Below, piece after piece: positions 45,945-54,333 of a stretch of 64,000 nt of DNA (the stretch's first letter is position 1; every line of letters begins with the position of its first letter). The stretch lies in NCBI RefSeq assembly GCF_008795955.1, contig NZ_VMHN01000002.1:620001-684000 (forward strand). Reading direction: 5' to 3'. The position numbers and the translations under genes are program-made. Under the pieces are notes generated by a model. It was not told the origin of the DNA and made no database searches. It saw only the letters and a program-made list of their open reading frames with translations. The stretch is from Marinobacter denitrificans (GTDB lineage Bacteria > Pseudomonadota > Gammaproteobacteria > Pseudomonadales > Oleiphilaceae).

Positions 45945-46142
45945 TCAGGCCGAACGACACTTCTTCCAGAACGGGCTGTGAGCCTCGCGTAGCAGCTCGG
46001 CTCTGGACAGCCCGACGTCCCGGGCTAATCGATCCAGTTCCCTCGCCGGCATGCCTGTCAGGCGCTTCTTCAGCCGACTGCGGGTTTTGTGGTTGTCCAG
46101 ATATCTTTTAAGCGTGACTATCAGGGCTGTGTAGAATTTCAT
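45945..46142 (-). CDS. DUF1127 family small protein
   Basis: A 65-residue basic protein. Its core RLKKRLTGMPARELDRLARDVGLSRAELLREAHSPFW shares the EAHxPFW tail motif with the neighbouring 80-residue protein, so the two are paralogues. They converge with only 15 bases between stop codons. The regulation and role are unknown. Confidence 0.8.
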   Translation of the reverse strand: MKFYTALIVTLKRYLDNHKTRSRLKKRLTGMPARELDRLARDVGLSRAELLREAHSPFWKKCRSA

Positions 46143-46226
46143 GATTCACCTCGGGTGCATCATGAAATTCTATTTGCCCAGCCGTTTCAGAACAGATACA
46201 GATTGTTGGAATCAGGGGAGCACAGA

Positions 46227-47513
46227 TCAGGCCCTGTTTTCGGGCTCTTCCCCATTCTCCGCATTCTCCATATTCTCTTGTTCCTCAAACCCGGCATTTC
46301 GGGGGTCGAGCTCTGAGACACCCAGGGCTGCTTCCGGGGTGGTGGTGTAGTACTGCTCCTGTTGCTCCACCGGCGGATGGCGGCGCTTCGATGCTAACGC
46401 AATAAATACGATCAGCCCGCCCAATATAATCGTGTTGCTGAGGAAAAGTCCGCGGGGCCCCAGCATGTCCATGAACAGGGCGCTGATCAGTGGACCAATG
46501 ATGCTGCCTATCCCGTAGCTGAGAAGCAGGGCGGTACTGGCGGCGGTTACCTGGTGGGATTCCATAAGGTCGTTGGTAATGGCAACCGCGATGGGATAGA
46601 TGGCAGCACTGATGCCCATATACAGCCCTACGAAAAGGACCAGCGCAATCATGTTGAGGTTGCCGATGAAGGCAGCGACCAGACTGCACAGGGCGGCAAC
46701 GGTAGCTGCGACCAGCATCACCCGGTAACGGTCGAAGTGATCGCATAAGCGACCAATAGGCCAGGCCAGTAGCATGGCTGCCACAATGGCCGACGCCATG
46801 AAGTTGGAGAGCTGCCCCAGATCAAGGCCAATCCGGTCAGCGTACACTGGGCCCATGGCATAGAAAGCGCTGATCAACAGCCCCGCGATCAGCGCGCCAA
46901 GAGTGCCCACCGGCGACTTATGGTAGAGCCTGGTCAGCGACAGCCGGTCACCTTGTGTAATAACCGGTGACGCCCGGCTGGTCATCGACAGCGGAGTTAA
47001 CGCCAGAACAACCAGTATCGTTGCCAGGGAGAATGGAATAAAGCCCGCCGGGTCTGCCACCCGAATCAATACCTGCCCCCCCGCGGTAGAGAGGAAGAAG
47101 ATAACCTGATAGATCGCAAACAGGCTGGCCCGGTTCCTGTTATCGGCCTTACTGCTGAACCAGCTCTCCATGACAATCATCAGGCCTGCCATCGCAAAAC
47201 CGCCCAGCGCCCGTAAAAAGCCCCATAAAATGGCTTCGACAGCCATGGGGTAGATCAGTATCGAAGCAGCGAGAACCGCGGAAAACACAGCAAACGCCCG
47301 GATATGACCGACTTTTTCGATAATTCGCCCGGCGTAGAGGGTGCCCGCGACAAAACCGATGGAATAGAACGCCAGAATCCAGCCGATAACGCTGGCGCTG
47401 AATTCTTCAATACTGAGCCTGAGGCCGAGCAGGGTCATCAGGAAGGCGTTGCCCATAATGAGCAGGATAATGCTCAGGATGAGTGACGACAGGCTGGTGA
47501 TGGTTCTTTGCAT
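46227..47513 (-). CDS. MFS transporter, YcaD-like
   Basis: A 428-residue major facilitator with about twelve transmembrane helices, like the YcaD/UMF2 group. It has the motif-A-like loop AGRIIEKVGHIRAFAV after helix 2 and the central YGIGSIIGPLISALFMD. The true start is the ATG at 47513 with GGAGG five bases upstream (a TTG one codon earlier is possible). The C-terminal tail is acidic (EEQENMENAENGEEPENRA). Its substrate is unknown. Confidence 0.9.
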   Translation of the reverse strand: MQRTITSLSSLILSIILLIMGNAFLMTLLGLRLSIEEFSASVIGWILAFYSIGFVAGTLYAGRIIEKVGHIRAFAVFSAVLAASILIYPMAVEAILWGFLRALGGFAMAGLMIVMESWFSSKADNRNRASLFAIYQVIFFLSTAGGQVLIRVADPAGFIPFSLATILVVLALTPLSMTSRASPVITQGDRLSLTRLYHKSPVGTLGALIAGLLISAFYAMGPVYADRIGLDLGQLSNFMASAIVAAMLLAWPIGRLCDHFDRYRVMLVAATVAALCSLVAAFIGNLNMIALVLFVGLYMGISAAIYPIAVAITNDLMESHQVTAASTALLLSYGIGSIIGPLISALFMDMLGPRGLFLSNTIILGGLIVFIALASKRRHPPVEQQEQYYTTTPEAALGVSELDPRNAGFEEQENMENAENGEEPENRA

Positions 47514-47629
47514 CAATCCTCCGTATCAAGCCGATGGAAAGGCGCGTTTGGGTCTGGTGATACCTATAGCAGGGACTGTGGGGATGGAGCGGCTGAAAAA
47601 AAGGGCATGAGCGAAGACAGGCCATGAGA

Positions 47630-47673
47630 CCTTCCATGATTCCGGAGTCCTGGATAACCGGAATCATGGAAGG
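47630..47673. repeat. Perfect 16-bp inverted repeat
   Basis: CCTTCCATGATTCCGG at 47630-47645 and CCGGAATCATGGAAGG at 47658-47673 are exact complements around a 12-base loop. It lies just downstream of the leftward ATP-grasp gene and upstream of the MFS start. No T-run adjoins the stem in the leftward direction (a run of Ts comes about 25 bases later), so it may be a transcription terminator of unusual form, an mRNA stabiliser, or a protein-binding site. Confidence 0.6.
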
Positions 47674-47709
47674 CAAGAGCTGCAATAACTCTATGGTTTT
47701 GGCTGGCCT

Positions 47710-49017
47710 CTAGACGTAGAAGTCCAGGTCTTCCTGTGCTTTCAGCAGATCCCGCATCTTGATCGGGTCGTCGCCAAAGAAGAACACAAGGCCCCAATGA
47801 GTTCCAAAAGCCGACCGGTCAGGGACTGTCTCTTCCGTCGGCTCATGTAGTTCGTGGTACTCGAAATAGGGATGCTCAATGGTTTCCTTGGGCATTTCGA
47901 GCCTGCTGACCACTCGGCGGCGCGGATACACGCCAAAGCAACCGGCATAGCCTTTCGCGTCGACCACCTCGCGGGGGAAAAAGTTATCCACTTCTTCCTT
48001 GGTGCTTTTAGGATCGAACACCAACATTGAAGCCTGGTAGGCATTGAAACCATAAGCCCGCTCGATCAACTCAAAAGCCTTGAAGCCGGGCGGACGGTAA
48101 GCGACTTCACCAAAGTACATTTCGCCATCTGCAGTCACAAAGTACTCGGGGTGAATCAGACCGAACTGGATGTCGAACGTTTTGATCAATAGCTCGATTT
48201 GCTTGGTAATCGCGTTACGCCAGCTCTCGAGTTGCGCCGTTGCAGGGACAAATACCGAGTAGCCCAAGGTTACGTACTCGGAAATATTGAGGAACTTGAT
48301 TTTGCCGTCGTGGATCCAGGCCTCAACCGCAAACTCCCAGCCGTCCAGGTGGCTTTCCATCAACAACGGATATTCCTCCGCCGGAATGGTGTCGATTTCT
48401 TCTATCTTGCGGATCATCCTGTGGCCCAGGCAGCCGGCCTTGTCGAAGGCTTTGACGTGAATCGGGTCATCCGGGTCGCCATCAAGCTTGAGCAGCGTCT
48501 GATTGACGCGTTTCATAAAGCGCACGATGTCTTCCTTCTCGTGCGCCTCCTCGAAGATACCGACGCGGATGCCGCCAAGCTGCGCGCGCCGTTTCATCAG
48601 TGCCTTGTCACGAAACAGAATGGACTGGCCATACATGCGAGGGTTGTTAAGCAGAACAGAGTTGATCGCGCCGGACCACTCCACCGTTTCTTCAAAGAGC
48701 GGGATGGCGACATCAACACCTTCCGCTTTCAGCTTTTCTGCAATCTCAAGGGACCGGTCGTTCAGGCGGATAAAATCCCACGGGATAAACGGTATCTTGT
48801 TTGCCGTACAGAAATCCGCGGCCCATTCCGGAGCAACCACGATGTAGCGGCGGTCAAACTTCTGGGCAGCCTTGATCGCGTTGACACTCCAGCCGAGTAG
48901 GGCGATGTAACCTTTGTTCGGATCCTTCGGAGTCTCTGTCCCTTTGACAGAATCCATCTCCGGGTCGAGCCAGGCAGCTACCTCTGTTGGCAATTGCTTT
49001 TCTGACGTCATCGACAT
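47710..49017 (-). CDS. ATP-grasp ligase family protein
   Basis: A 435-residue ATP-grasp enzyme. Such enzymes activate a carboxylate as an acyl phosphate and join it to an amine or other nucleophile. The N-terminal region (YIALLGWSVNAIKAAQKFDRRY) is a pre-ATP-grasp domain. ATP/metal motifs include LMESHLDGWEFAVEAW and GEMYFGEVAYRPPG, the latter like the ExxxRPPG segment of peptide and amino-acid ligases. The C-terminus ends FFFGDDPIKMRDLLKAQEDLD. A strong AAGGAG precedes the ATG. It is divergent from the unusual protein at 49.2-51.2 kb across 216 bases. The substrates are unknown. Confidence 0.88.
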   Translation of the reverse strand: MSMTSEKQLPTEVAAWLDPEMDSVKGTETPKDPNKGYIALLGWSVNAIKAAQKFDRRYIVVAPEWAADFCTANKIPFIPWDFIRLNDRSLEIAEKLKAEGVDVAIPLFEETVEWSGAINSVLLNNPRMYGQSILFRDKALMKRRAQLGGIRVGIFEEAHEKEDIVRFMKRVNQTLLKLDGDPDDPIHVKAFDKAGCLGHRMIRKIEEIDTIPAEEYPLLMESHLDGWEFAVEAWIHDGKIKFLNISEYVTLGYSVFVPATAQLESWRNAITKQIELLIKTFDIQFGLIHPEYFVTADGEMYFGEVAYRPPGFKAFELIERAYGFNAYQASMLVFDPKSTKEEVDNFFPREVVDAKGYAGCFGVYPRRRVVSRLEMPKETIEHPYFEYHELHEPTEETVPDRSAFGTHWGLVFFFGDDPIKMRDLLKAQEDLDFYV

Positions 49018-49087
49018 TCGGTGTTCTCCTTGCTGGTTAACCCAGACAAACTGCGCCGATAAGTGGAGCGCACCGGGTAAAATGAGT

Positions 49088-49109
49088 CTTTAAGCAGCAT
49101 CGCTTAAAG
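49088..49109. promoter_or_regulatory. 8-bp inverted repeat in divergent promoter
   Basis: CTTTAAGC (49088-49095) and GCTTAAAG (49102-49109) form a perfect inverted repeat with a six-base spacer. It lies in the 216-base region between the ATP-grasp gene and its divergent partner. It could be an operator controlling both. A second partial repeat GGGAT...ATCCC follows at 49109-49124. Confidence 0.45.
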
Positions 49110-49233
49110 GGATCAGTGAATCCCGATCATCAACACCAATATAGTAGGCCCGGTTACAAATTGAAACGAAAGTCCGGGAATAGTTTGCTTCCGAAACGCC
49201 ATAAGAGCATCGTTGCTCAATGGACGATTTCAA

Positions 49234-51234
49234 ATGGCTTATAAATTAAGCAAGGAAGATGTTGTGGCTATTCCCGGCTCTGCTCCAGACACCAACGCTT
49301 CAGTTCACAAATTTGACGAGGCTCTGGAACAGCTCTCGCTTACACACCAGAGCAACCCCCTGGCGCCCAATACAGAGGTACTGGAAGCAGCGCTTATTGT
49401 GATGGAAACTACCGACGGACTGGACGCGCTTTACGCCCGGGTACCGGCGATGGAAGCCAAAGGCGTATTTGCCAACAGTGACTGGAACCAACCCGTTATT
49501 CTCCGACCCGCACTGGCCGTTCGAACACTACGCCAGGGAGCGCCACCCTATACGGTCATCGAAGCCCTGAGTGAGCTTCGCTTGCTTGCAGTGGCCATGG
49601 GCGACTATCGCCATCCCGGAATTTCAGCTGAACAAGCCAGAAACTTTCTGACCCAGGTGACAGCCCTCAACCTCGACCTGTTGTCCGGCCAGATGAGCGA
49701 AGCCGACAGGGAGCGACCGCAGGGGCTGGGGCACATCGTTAATTCGCTGTACCAGTTTCTGCTTAACAGGTTGGGCTACGAGAGTATCCTCGACAGCCTG
49801 GTGGATGAAGTACGCCGCCTGCTGGCTCAGCGCCCGATCCAAACTGAAAGCATCAAGCTGATGGTCAGCCAGATTGCAAAATGCCTGTTTGACCCGGAGA
49901 TTGAAACCTCTGGCATGGACAAAGCTGCACGTCTTGTCAGCGCTTTGTTTGGCCCTGCGACAGGCTGCCGCGATGATCCCGGCTTTGCTGTCTATGCCGA
50001 GCGGCTCGCCACCATGGACGAACCTGCGTTATTCGAAGAGGCTCAGGGTTTTGCCATTGCAATGCATGAGACAGGTATGGTTTCTCCGTACCATCCTTTG
50101 TTGTTACGGCACCTGCGCGGGCACCGAGACGACCTGATCCCACTGGCTCTGGGCCTGAGCATCACCGGGAATGATGTTCTTCAGTGCTATCGTCAGATCG
50201 TGCTCGAACTGATTGACCAGGTTGTTCATCCGGAAACCTGCCAGGCGGTCTATGGCCTGGCTATGTTTCTCGAGCGCGGCTCCCTTTTCACGCCACCCGT
50301 AGCGGCAGGCCTGTGGCGGCAACTTGAACTGAAACTTTGCCAGGCTGCGGCTGACAGACTGAGCGCGGTATTTGGTGATGCGCATCCGCCGCGGGTGTAT
50401 TTGCTGGCCGGTGTACTGAGTCTACTGGGGCAGCCGTTGGGCGTTGGCCAGGGCAACAACCCGACTTGTCAGTCGGTCATCGGCCTGTCCATGTGGTCGT
50501 TCAACGACGCCGATTTTCTATTGCAACTCGTAGCCTGGGCCGCCCGTGATGACGACGTCATCATGCGGTTCGAGGGCCAACAGATTACCTCTCAGTATCT
50601 GGAGGCCGGCCTGGCCAAAGAACCTCCCATCGATGTGGACCCGGTTTCCTTGATTCTGACACCTCACCTTGACCGCATTTACGGGGAGATGGGGCGATTA
50701 TGCGGGGTTCGGGATGACGACCTGCATCGCTGGATCAATCCGGAAATGTATGGCTGGTGGGTGGGGCACGGATTTCTCAGTGTGATCAGTCGGGAAACCG
50801 GAAAAATTCACGATTATGAAGGGTTTATCCGCCATTTTTATGCCTCTTATCATCCTTATTACAACGGCAATATACCCGTTATTCATCCGCAACCAGCCGG
50901 CATTGCAGTCACTGACAGTGGAGGGCGCCTGGTTGGACGCCACGCCATAACCATTATCCGCGCCAATCTGGATCGTGATGGGAATATGCGTATCTATTTC
51001 TTCAACCCCAACAACGATAGCGGCCAGGATTGGGGCCAGGGCATCAATTGCTCCACAGCGGATAATGGTGAACGCCATGGAGAGGCATCGCTGCCATTTG
51101 CTGAATTTGCGTCCCGTTTGTGCGTATTTCACTACGATACGAGGGAACTCGGGGAGCTATCCTTGATTCCGGAAACGGACGTCACCTTGGCTGTTGGGCT
51201 CGGCCGTGCCAGTTGGGCGGCAAGTTACGAGTGA
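49234..51234 (+). CDS. Large protein with candidate Cys-His-Asn peptidase-like triad
   Basis: About 666 residues from the ATG at 49234 (a TTG at 49213 is possible). I do not recognise the whole protein. Residues 1-380 are helical. The second half contains QGNNPTCQSVIGLSMW with Cys412, then GRHAITIIRA with His570, and YFFNPNNDSG with Asn591/Asn593/Asp595. This order and spacing, with a Gln and Asn shortly before the Cys, is what a papain-like (clan CA) cysteine peptidase or transglutaminase would show. No signal peptide or membrane helix is seen. It is divergent from an ATP-grasp ligase gene, which suggests a make/break or modify/release pair. The function is inference only. Confidence 0.75.
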   Translation: MAYKLSKEDVVAIPGSAPDTNASVHKFDEALEQLSLTHQSNPLAPNTEVLEAALIVMETTDGLDALYARVPAMEAKGVFANSDWNQPVILRPALAVRTLRQGAPPYTVIEALSELRLLAVAMGDYRHPGISAEQARNFLTQVTALNLDLLSGQMSEADRERPQGLGHIVNSLYQFLLNRLGYESILDSLVDEVRRLLAQRPIQTESIKLMVSQIAKCLFDPEIETSGMDKAARLVSALFGPATGCRDDPGFAVYAERLATMDEPALFEEAQGFAIAMHETGMVSPYHPLLLRHLRGHRDDLIPLALGLSITGNDVLQCYRQIVLELIDQVVHPETCQAVYGLAMFLERGSLFTPPVAAGLWRQLELKLCQAAADRLSAVFGDAHPPRVYLLAGVLSLLGQPLGVGQGNNPTCQSVIGLSMWSFNDADFLLQLVAWAARDDDVIMRFEGQQITSQYLEAGLAKEPPIDVDPVSLILTPHLDRIYGEMGRLCGVRDDDLHRWINPEMYGWWVGHGFLSVISRETGKIHDYEGFIRHFYASYHPYYNGNIPVIHPQPAGIAVTDSGGRLVGRHAITIIRANLDRDGNMRIYFFNPNNDSGQDWGQGINCSTADNGERHGEASLPFAEFASRLCVFHYDTRELGELSLIPETDVTLAVGLGRASWAASYE

Positions 51235-51284
51235 GACCCCGGAGTGCTGAAGCGCTGCCCCAGGGGTTCAGGCTCCTGGTCCGA

Positions 51285-51764
51285 TTAGTCGAGAACGACC
51301 GTCGCGTCGACTTCAAACAACATGCCATCCAGTGCCAGGCGCGGGACCGGGACAAGCGTTTGCGCCGGCAGCGCATCACCAAAGGTGTCTTTTACATGGC
51401 GGGTCATGACATCCAGTAAAGAGGGGTCATAATTCACCACATATGTATTGATGCGCGTGACCTGATGCGGCTTTGCCTCCAGCTCCTTCAGTACGGTTTG
51501 AAGATTGCTATAGGCCTGTGCCACCTGATCCGCGAAAGACTCTGACAATACGCCGTTCCCGTTTTCACCACCCTGACCAGCAATGTACGCAACCCGGCTT
51601 CCTCCGCTGGCCACAACTGCGTGGCTATAGCCGTAGGGGGCAGGGTTATACAAGCCGGGCGGATTGACGATATCGGTCTTCACCCCACCGGCTTGTGCGC
51701 TGCTCAGCATGATACTCATAGATACTACTCCAAATTGAAATGCTCTGGTTATGTAGGAATACAT
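51285..51764 (-). CDS. Exported Rid (YjgF/YER057c/UK114) family protein
   Basis: A 159-residue Rid-fold protein with an N-terminal signal-like stretch (about 1-26, ending SSAQAG), so probably periplasmic. Most Rid proteins are cytoplasmic. The core has AYIAGQGGENGNG, FADQVAQAYSNLQTVL and INTYVVNY. The catalytic Arg of RidA (in PARS-x) is replaced by Gln in LPAQTLVPVPRL, so imine deaminase activity is doubtful. It is monocistronic, with 170 bases to the next gene upstream. Confidence 0.82.
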   Translation of the reverse strand: MYSYITRAFQFGVVSMSIMLSSAQAGGVKTDIVNPPGLYNPAPYGYSHAVVASGGSRVAYIAGQGGENGNGVLSESFADQVAQAYSNLQTVLKELEAKPHQVTRINTYVVNYDPSLLDVMTRHVKDTFGDALPAQTLVPVPRLALDGMLFEVDATVVLD

Positions 51765-51934
51765 GGTTTGGTCCCATAGTTGGTTCTATTGAAGTAGACG
51801 GATGAGCCTCGGCGTTTGTGACATGCTGACAAATTTCAGTTTTCATACACCACGCCGGATGTACTGTTTTGACGAGTCAGCTTCGGGTTGTGCGGGTTGT
51901 TCACTAGTTGCGAGAAGTAAGTTGGGGAGGTGAA

Positions 51935-52831
51935 TTATTGGTTTTTTACACTCATGCATTTGATGATGAATTCCACAGCCGCCCGAACGCCGGGCAGTTG
52001 ACCGCGACGATGCGGCATTAACAGCGTAGTAGTCACCATGCCGCCATTCCATTCTGGCAGTACTTGAACCAGTTGGTTATTCAGAAGGGCATCCTGACAC
52101 ATGCCGGCTGGCAGGCATGTTACACCCAGGCCGGCCATGGCAGCGTTAATGAGCACTTGCGACTCATTAGCCACCATCCGCGGAATTGGGGAAACTTCAC
52201 AGTGCCCACCGTTTTGCCTGTGCAGTTGCCAGACACTCTTGCCGGGGCCGGTCAGCAAACCGTCGTGGTGTGCCAAATCCTCCGGCTGCAGTAACGCAGG
52301 CTTGTCTCGCAGGTATCCCGGCGCTGCAACCAGTATCATCGGTTCAGTTAATACCGTTCTTTGCACCAGGTCTGAATCCGGTAAAGGCTGAAAGTGGCTG
52401 CGCACCGCTATGTCGAAACCCTCTTGAACCACATCCACAAAACGATCACTCACCTCTAGCTGCAAATTCAAGCGCGGGTAAAGTAACGCGAGGTCGGGGA
52501 GTAGGGGGGCAAGGTAAATCTGTGCCGTAGGAACTGAGGACGTTACACGCACAATTCCGCTAGGCTCTGACTGCCGACTGCGCACAATCTGCTCCGCCGC
52601 CTCTGCTTCGATCAACACCGCGCGAGCTCGGTCAAAGAATTCCTGGCCAAGGTCGGTAAGCCTGAAACTTCGGGAAGTGCGGTGAATCAGCCGCACCGAC
52701 AGCTCTTCTTCCAGCTCTGCAACCCGTTTACTAATGGTTGACTTGGGCAGCCCCAGCACCCGTGCTGCAGCCGCAAACCCACCTTGTTCTACAGCTGCCA
52801 CAAAAAAGGGGAGATTGTTGAGTTTGAGCAT
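51935..52831 (-). CDS. LysR family transcriptional regulator
   Basis: A 298-residue LysR protein from the ATG at 52831. The HTH is in residues about 1-62 (FFVAAVEQGGFAAAARVLGLPKSTISKRVAELEEEL) and a substrate-binding-like domain follows to the end. It is divergent from a GST gene, with a 15-bp palindrome between them that is probably its binding site. Confidence 0.93.
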   Translation of the reverse strand: MLKLNNLPFFVAAVEQGGFAAAARVLGLPKSTISKRVAELEEELSVRLIHRTSRSFRLTDLGQEFFDRARAVLIEAEAAEQIVRSRQSEPSGIVRVTSSVPTAQIYLAPLLPDLALLYPRLNLQLEVSDRFVDVVQEGFDIAVRSHFQPLPDSDLVQRTVLTEPMILVAAPGYLRDKPALLQPEDLAHHDGLLTGPGKSVWQLHRQNGGHCEVSPIPRMVANESQVLINAAMAGLGVTCLPAGMCQDALLNNQLVQVLPEWNGGMVTTTLLMPHRRGQLPGVRAAVEFIIKCMSVKNQ

Positions 52832-52849
52832 GGGCAAAGTCCATCTATG

Positions 52850-52864
52850 TAGACGCTGCGTCTA
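52850..52864. promoter_or_regulatory. Palindromic LysR operator candidate, regulator/GST
   Basis: TAGACGC-T-GCGTCTA is a perfect 7-bp-arm palindrome in the region between the divergent LysR and GST genes, 19 bases from the LysR start. A related half-site AGACGCAT occurs near 52894. It is well placed to repress the LysR gene and to activate the GST gene. Confidence 0.55.
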
Positions 52865-52959
52865 AATTTACCCTACTACTCAGGTATCGTCCACAGACGC
52901 ATACTAACTCCACTCAACTCATTCGGGTTTGAGAAAGACCAATCAAGTGGAGAAGGTTT

Positions 52960-53667
52960 ATGAAACCAGTATTATTTTACGGCGTCCCCTCAGGCTGCTC
53001 TTTTGGCTCTATCGTTGCTCTGGAGTGGCTGGGAATACCTTATCAACTGTGCCGGATAAACATGCCGGAAGATGTGACGAGTGAAGAATACAGACGCATC
53101 AACCCTATGTGCGAGACGCCTGCATTGATGATGGCAACCGGGAACGTCATCACTGAAAGCATGGCGATTCTGAATCATCTTGGAGCAATGAGCGATGACC
53201 AAAAACTGAACTTTGCAAAGGGGACAGTCCAGTTCGATAGGTTGAACCAGGCACTGGCCTTTCTCAATACTACATTCTTTAACGCGTTCAGCCCGCTTTG
53301 GTTTGATTATGAAAATGGATTGGATAACGAAGAAAAGCGGGTTCTTACGCAGTACGGTATTGCGTGCCTGGAAAAGGCTTATGCTGACCTGGAACGTTTC
53401 CTGGGTAATAAACCATGGTTGTTGGGCGAAGACCGCTCGCTGGCAGACGCCTATTTTTCGGGTATAGCTCGCTGGTCAGAGTATCACCCAGTGATTGACT
53501 TCCAGGCCTACCCACGGGTGCAACAGCTGTATAAAAAGCTTCTGGCAGACCCTGCGGTACAGTTCGCCCAATCGATAGAGGAGGGTAGTCCGACAATGAC
53601 AAGGAGCGGTTTTTCTGGTGAAATTTCGTTATGTGACGTACTGATACTAATGAATAGAGGCGCATGA
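52960..53667 (+). CDS. Glutathione S-transferase family protein
   Basis: A 235-residue GST with an N-terminal thioredoxin-like domain (LFYGVPSGCSFGSIVALEWLGIPY) containing the cis-Pro (NPMCETPALM) and the ESMAILNHL motif. The C-terminal helical domain has PWLLGEDRSLADAY. Glutathione transfer to an electrophile is the family activity; the substrate is unknown. It is divergent from the LysR gene and probably regulated by it. A strong GAAGG site precedes the ATG. Confidence 0.92.
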   Translation: MKPVLFYGVPSGCSFGSIVALEWLGIPYQLCRINMPEDVTSEEYRRINPMCETPALMMATGNVITESMAILNHLGAMSDDQKLNFAKGTVQFDRLNQALAFLNTTFFNAFSPLWFDYENGLDNEEKRVLTQYGIACLEKAYADLERFLGNKPWLLGEDRSLADAYFSGIARWSEYHPVIDFQAYPRVQQLYKKLLADPAVQFAQSIEEGSPTMTRSGFSGEISLCDVLILMNRGA

Positions 53668-53754
53668 AGGTGAGGGCCCAGGCGCAACGTAAGTATCATG
53701 CTGTTATGGGGGGATATCTCTGCAACTTCCATTTGATCGTTAAAGGACTAAAAA

Positions 53755-54300
53755 ATGCGAGAAGAGACAAAGTCCCGTTTCACCACACAACTACTCAGGC
53801 CAAAAGAACCTGGCGAGGGTAACTCATGGGGTTTTGCAATTCTGCCCAAAGAAGCAAGTGCCAAGCTTCCCAGGCGCGGCCGAATAACAGTTGATGGAAC
53901 CATCAACGGCCAAGGGTTCAGGGCTTTGCTCGAACCGGATGGCCAGAAAAGTCACTGGCTGAAAATAGATGAGCAGCTACTCAAAGATTCAGGCGCAGAG
54001 TTTGGTGACGAGTTGCAGTTTGAGATTATGGCTGCGGAACAGGAGCCTGAACCAGAAGTCCCCCCTGACCTGGTTGACGCCCTTCAGGCATCCCCGGTGG
54101 CCCTCGCCACCTGGGAGGCCACGACCCCGATTGCTCGTCTTGACTGGATTCATTGGATTACCTCAGCCAAGCAGCCGAAAACGCGCACAAAACGGATTAA
54201 CGATGCATGTGACATGCTTGGCTCTGGTAAGAAGAGAGTGTGCTGCTTTGATCCTTCAGGCTACTACAGTAAGGCGTTCAGGGCGCCACAAGCGGAATAG
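53755..54300 (+). CDS. DUF1905 / YdeI-OmpD-associated protein
   Basis: A 181-residue protein with an N-terminal DUF1905 beta-barrel (WGFAILPKEASAKLPRRGRITVDGTINGQGF) and a C-terminal YdeI/OmpD-associated helix region (ALATWEATTPIARLDWIHWITSAKQPKTRTKRINDACDML). AAAGGA precedes the ATG. This family is linked with resistance to bacteriocin-type compounds in some annotations, without firm biochemistry. It ends 33 bases from the convergent LysR gene. Confidence 0.88.
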   Translation: MREETKSRFTTQLLRPKEPGEGNSWGFAILPKEASAKLPRRGRITVDGTINGQGFRALLEPDGQKSHWLKIDEQLLKDSGAEFGDELQFEIMAAEQEPEPEVPPDLVDALQASPVALATWEATTPIARLDWIHWITSAKQPKTRTKRINDACDMLGSGKKRVCCFDPSGYYSKAFRAPQAE

Positions 54301-54333
54301 CTACCCGAAATTGCAATAAAAGATTTGAGAACG

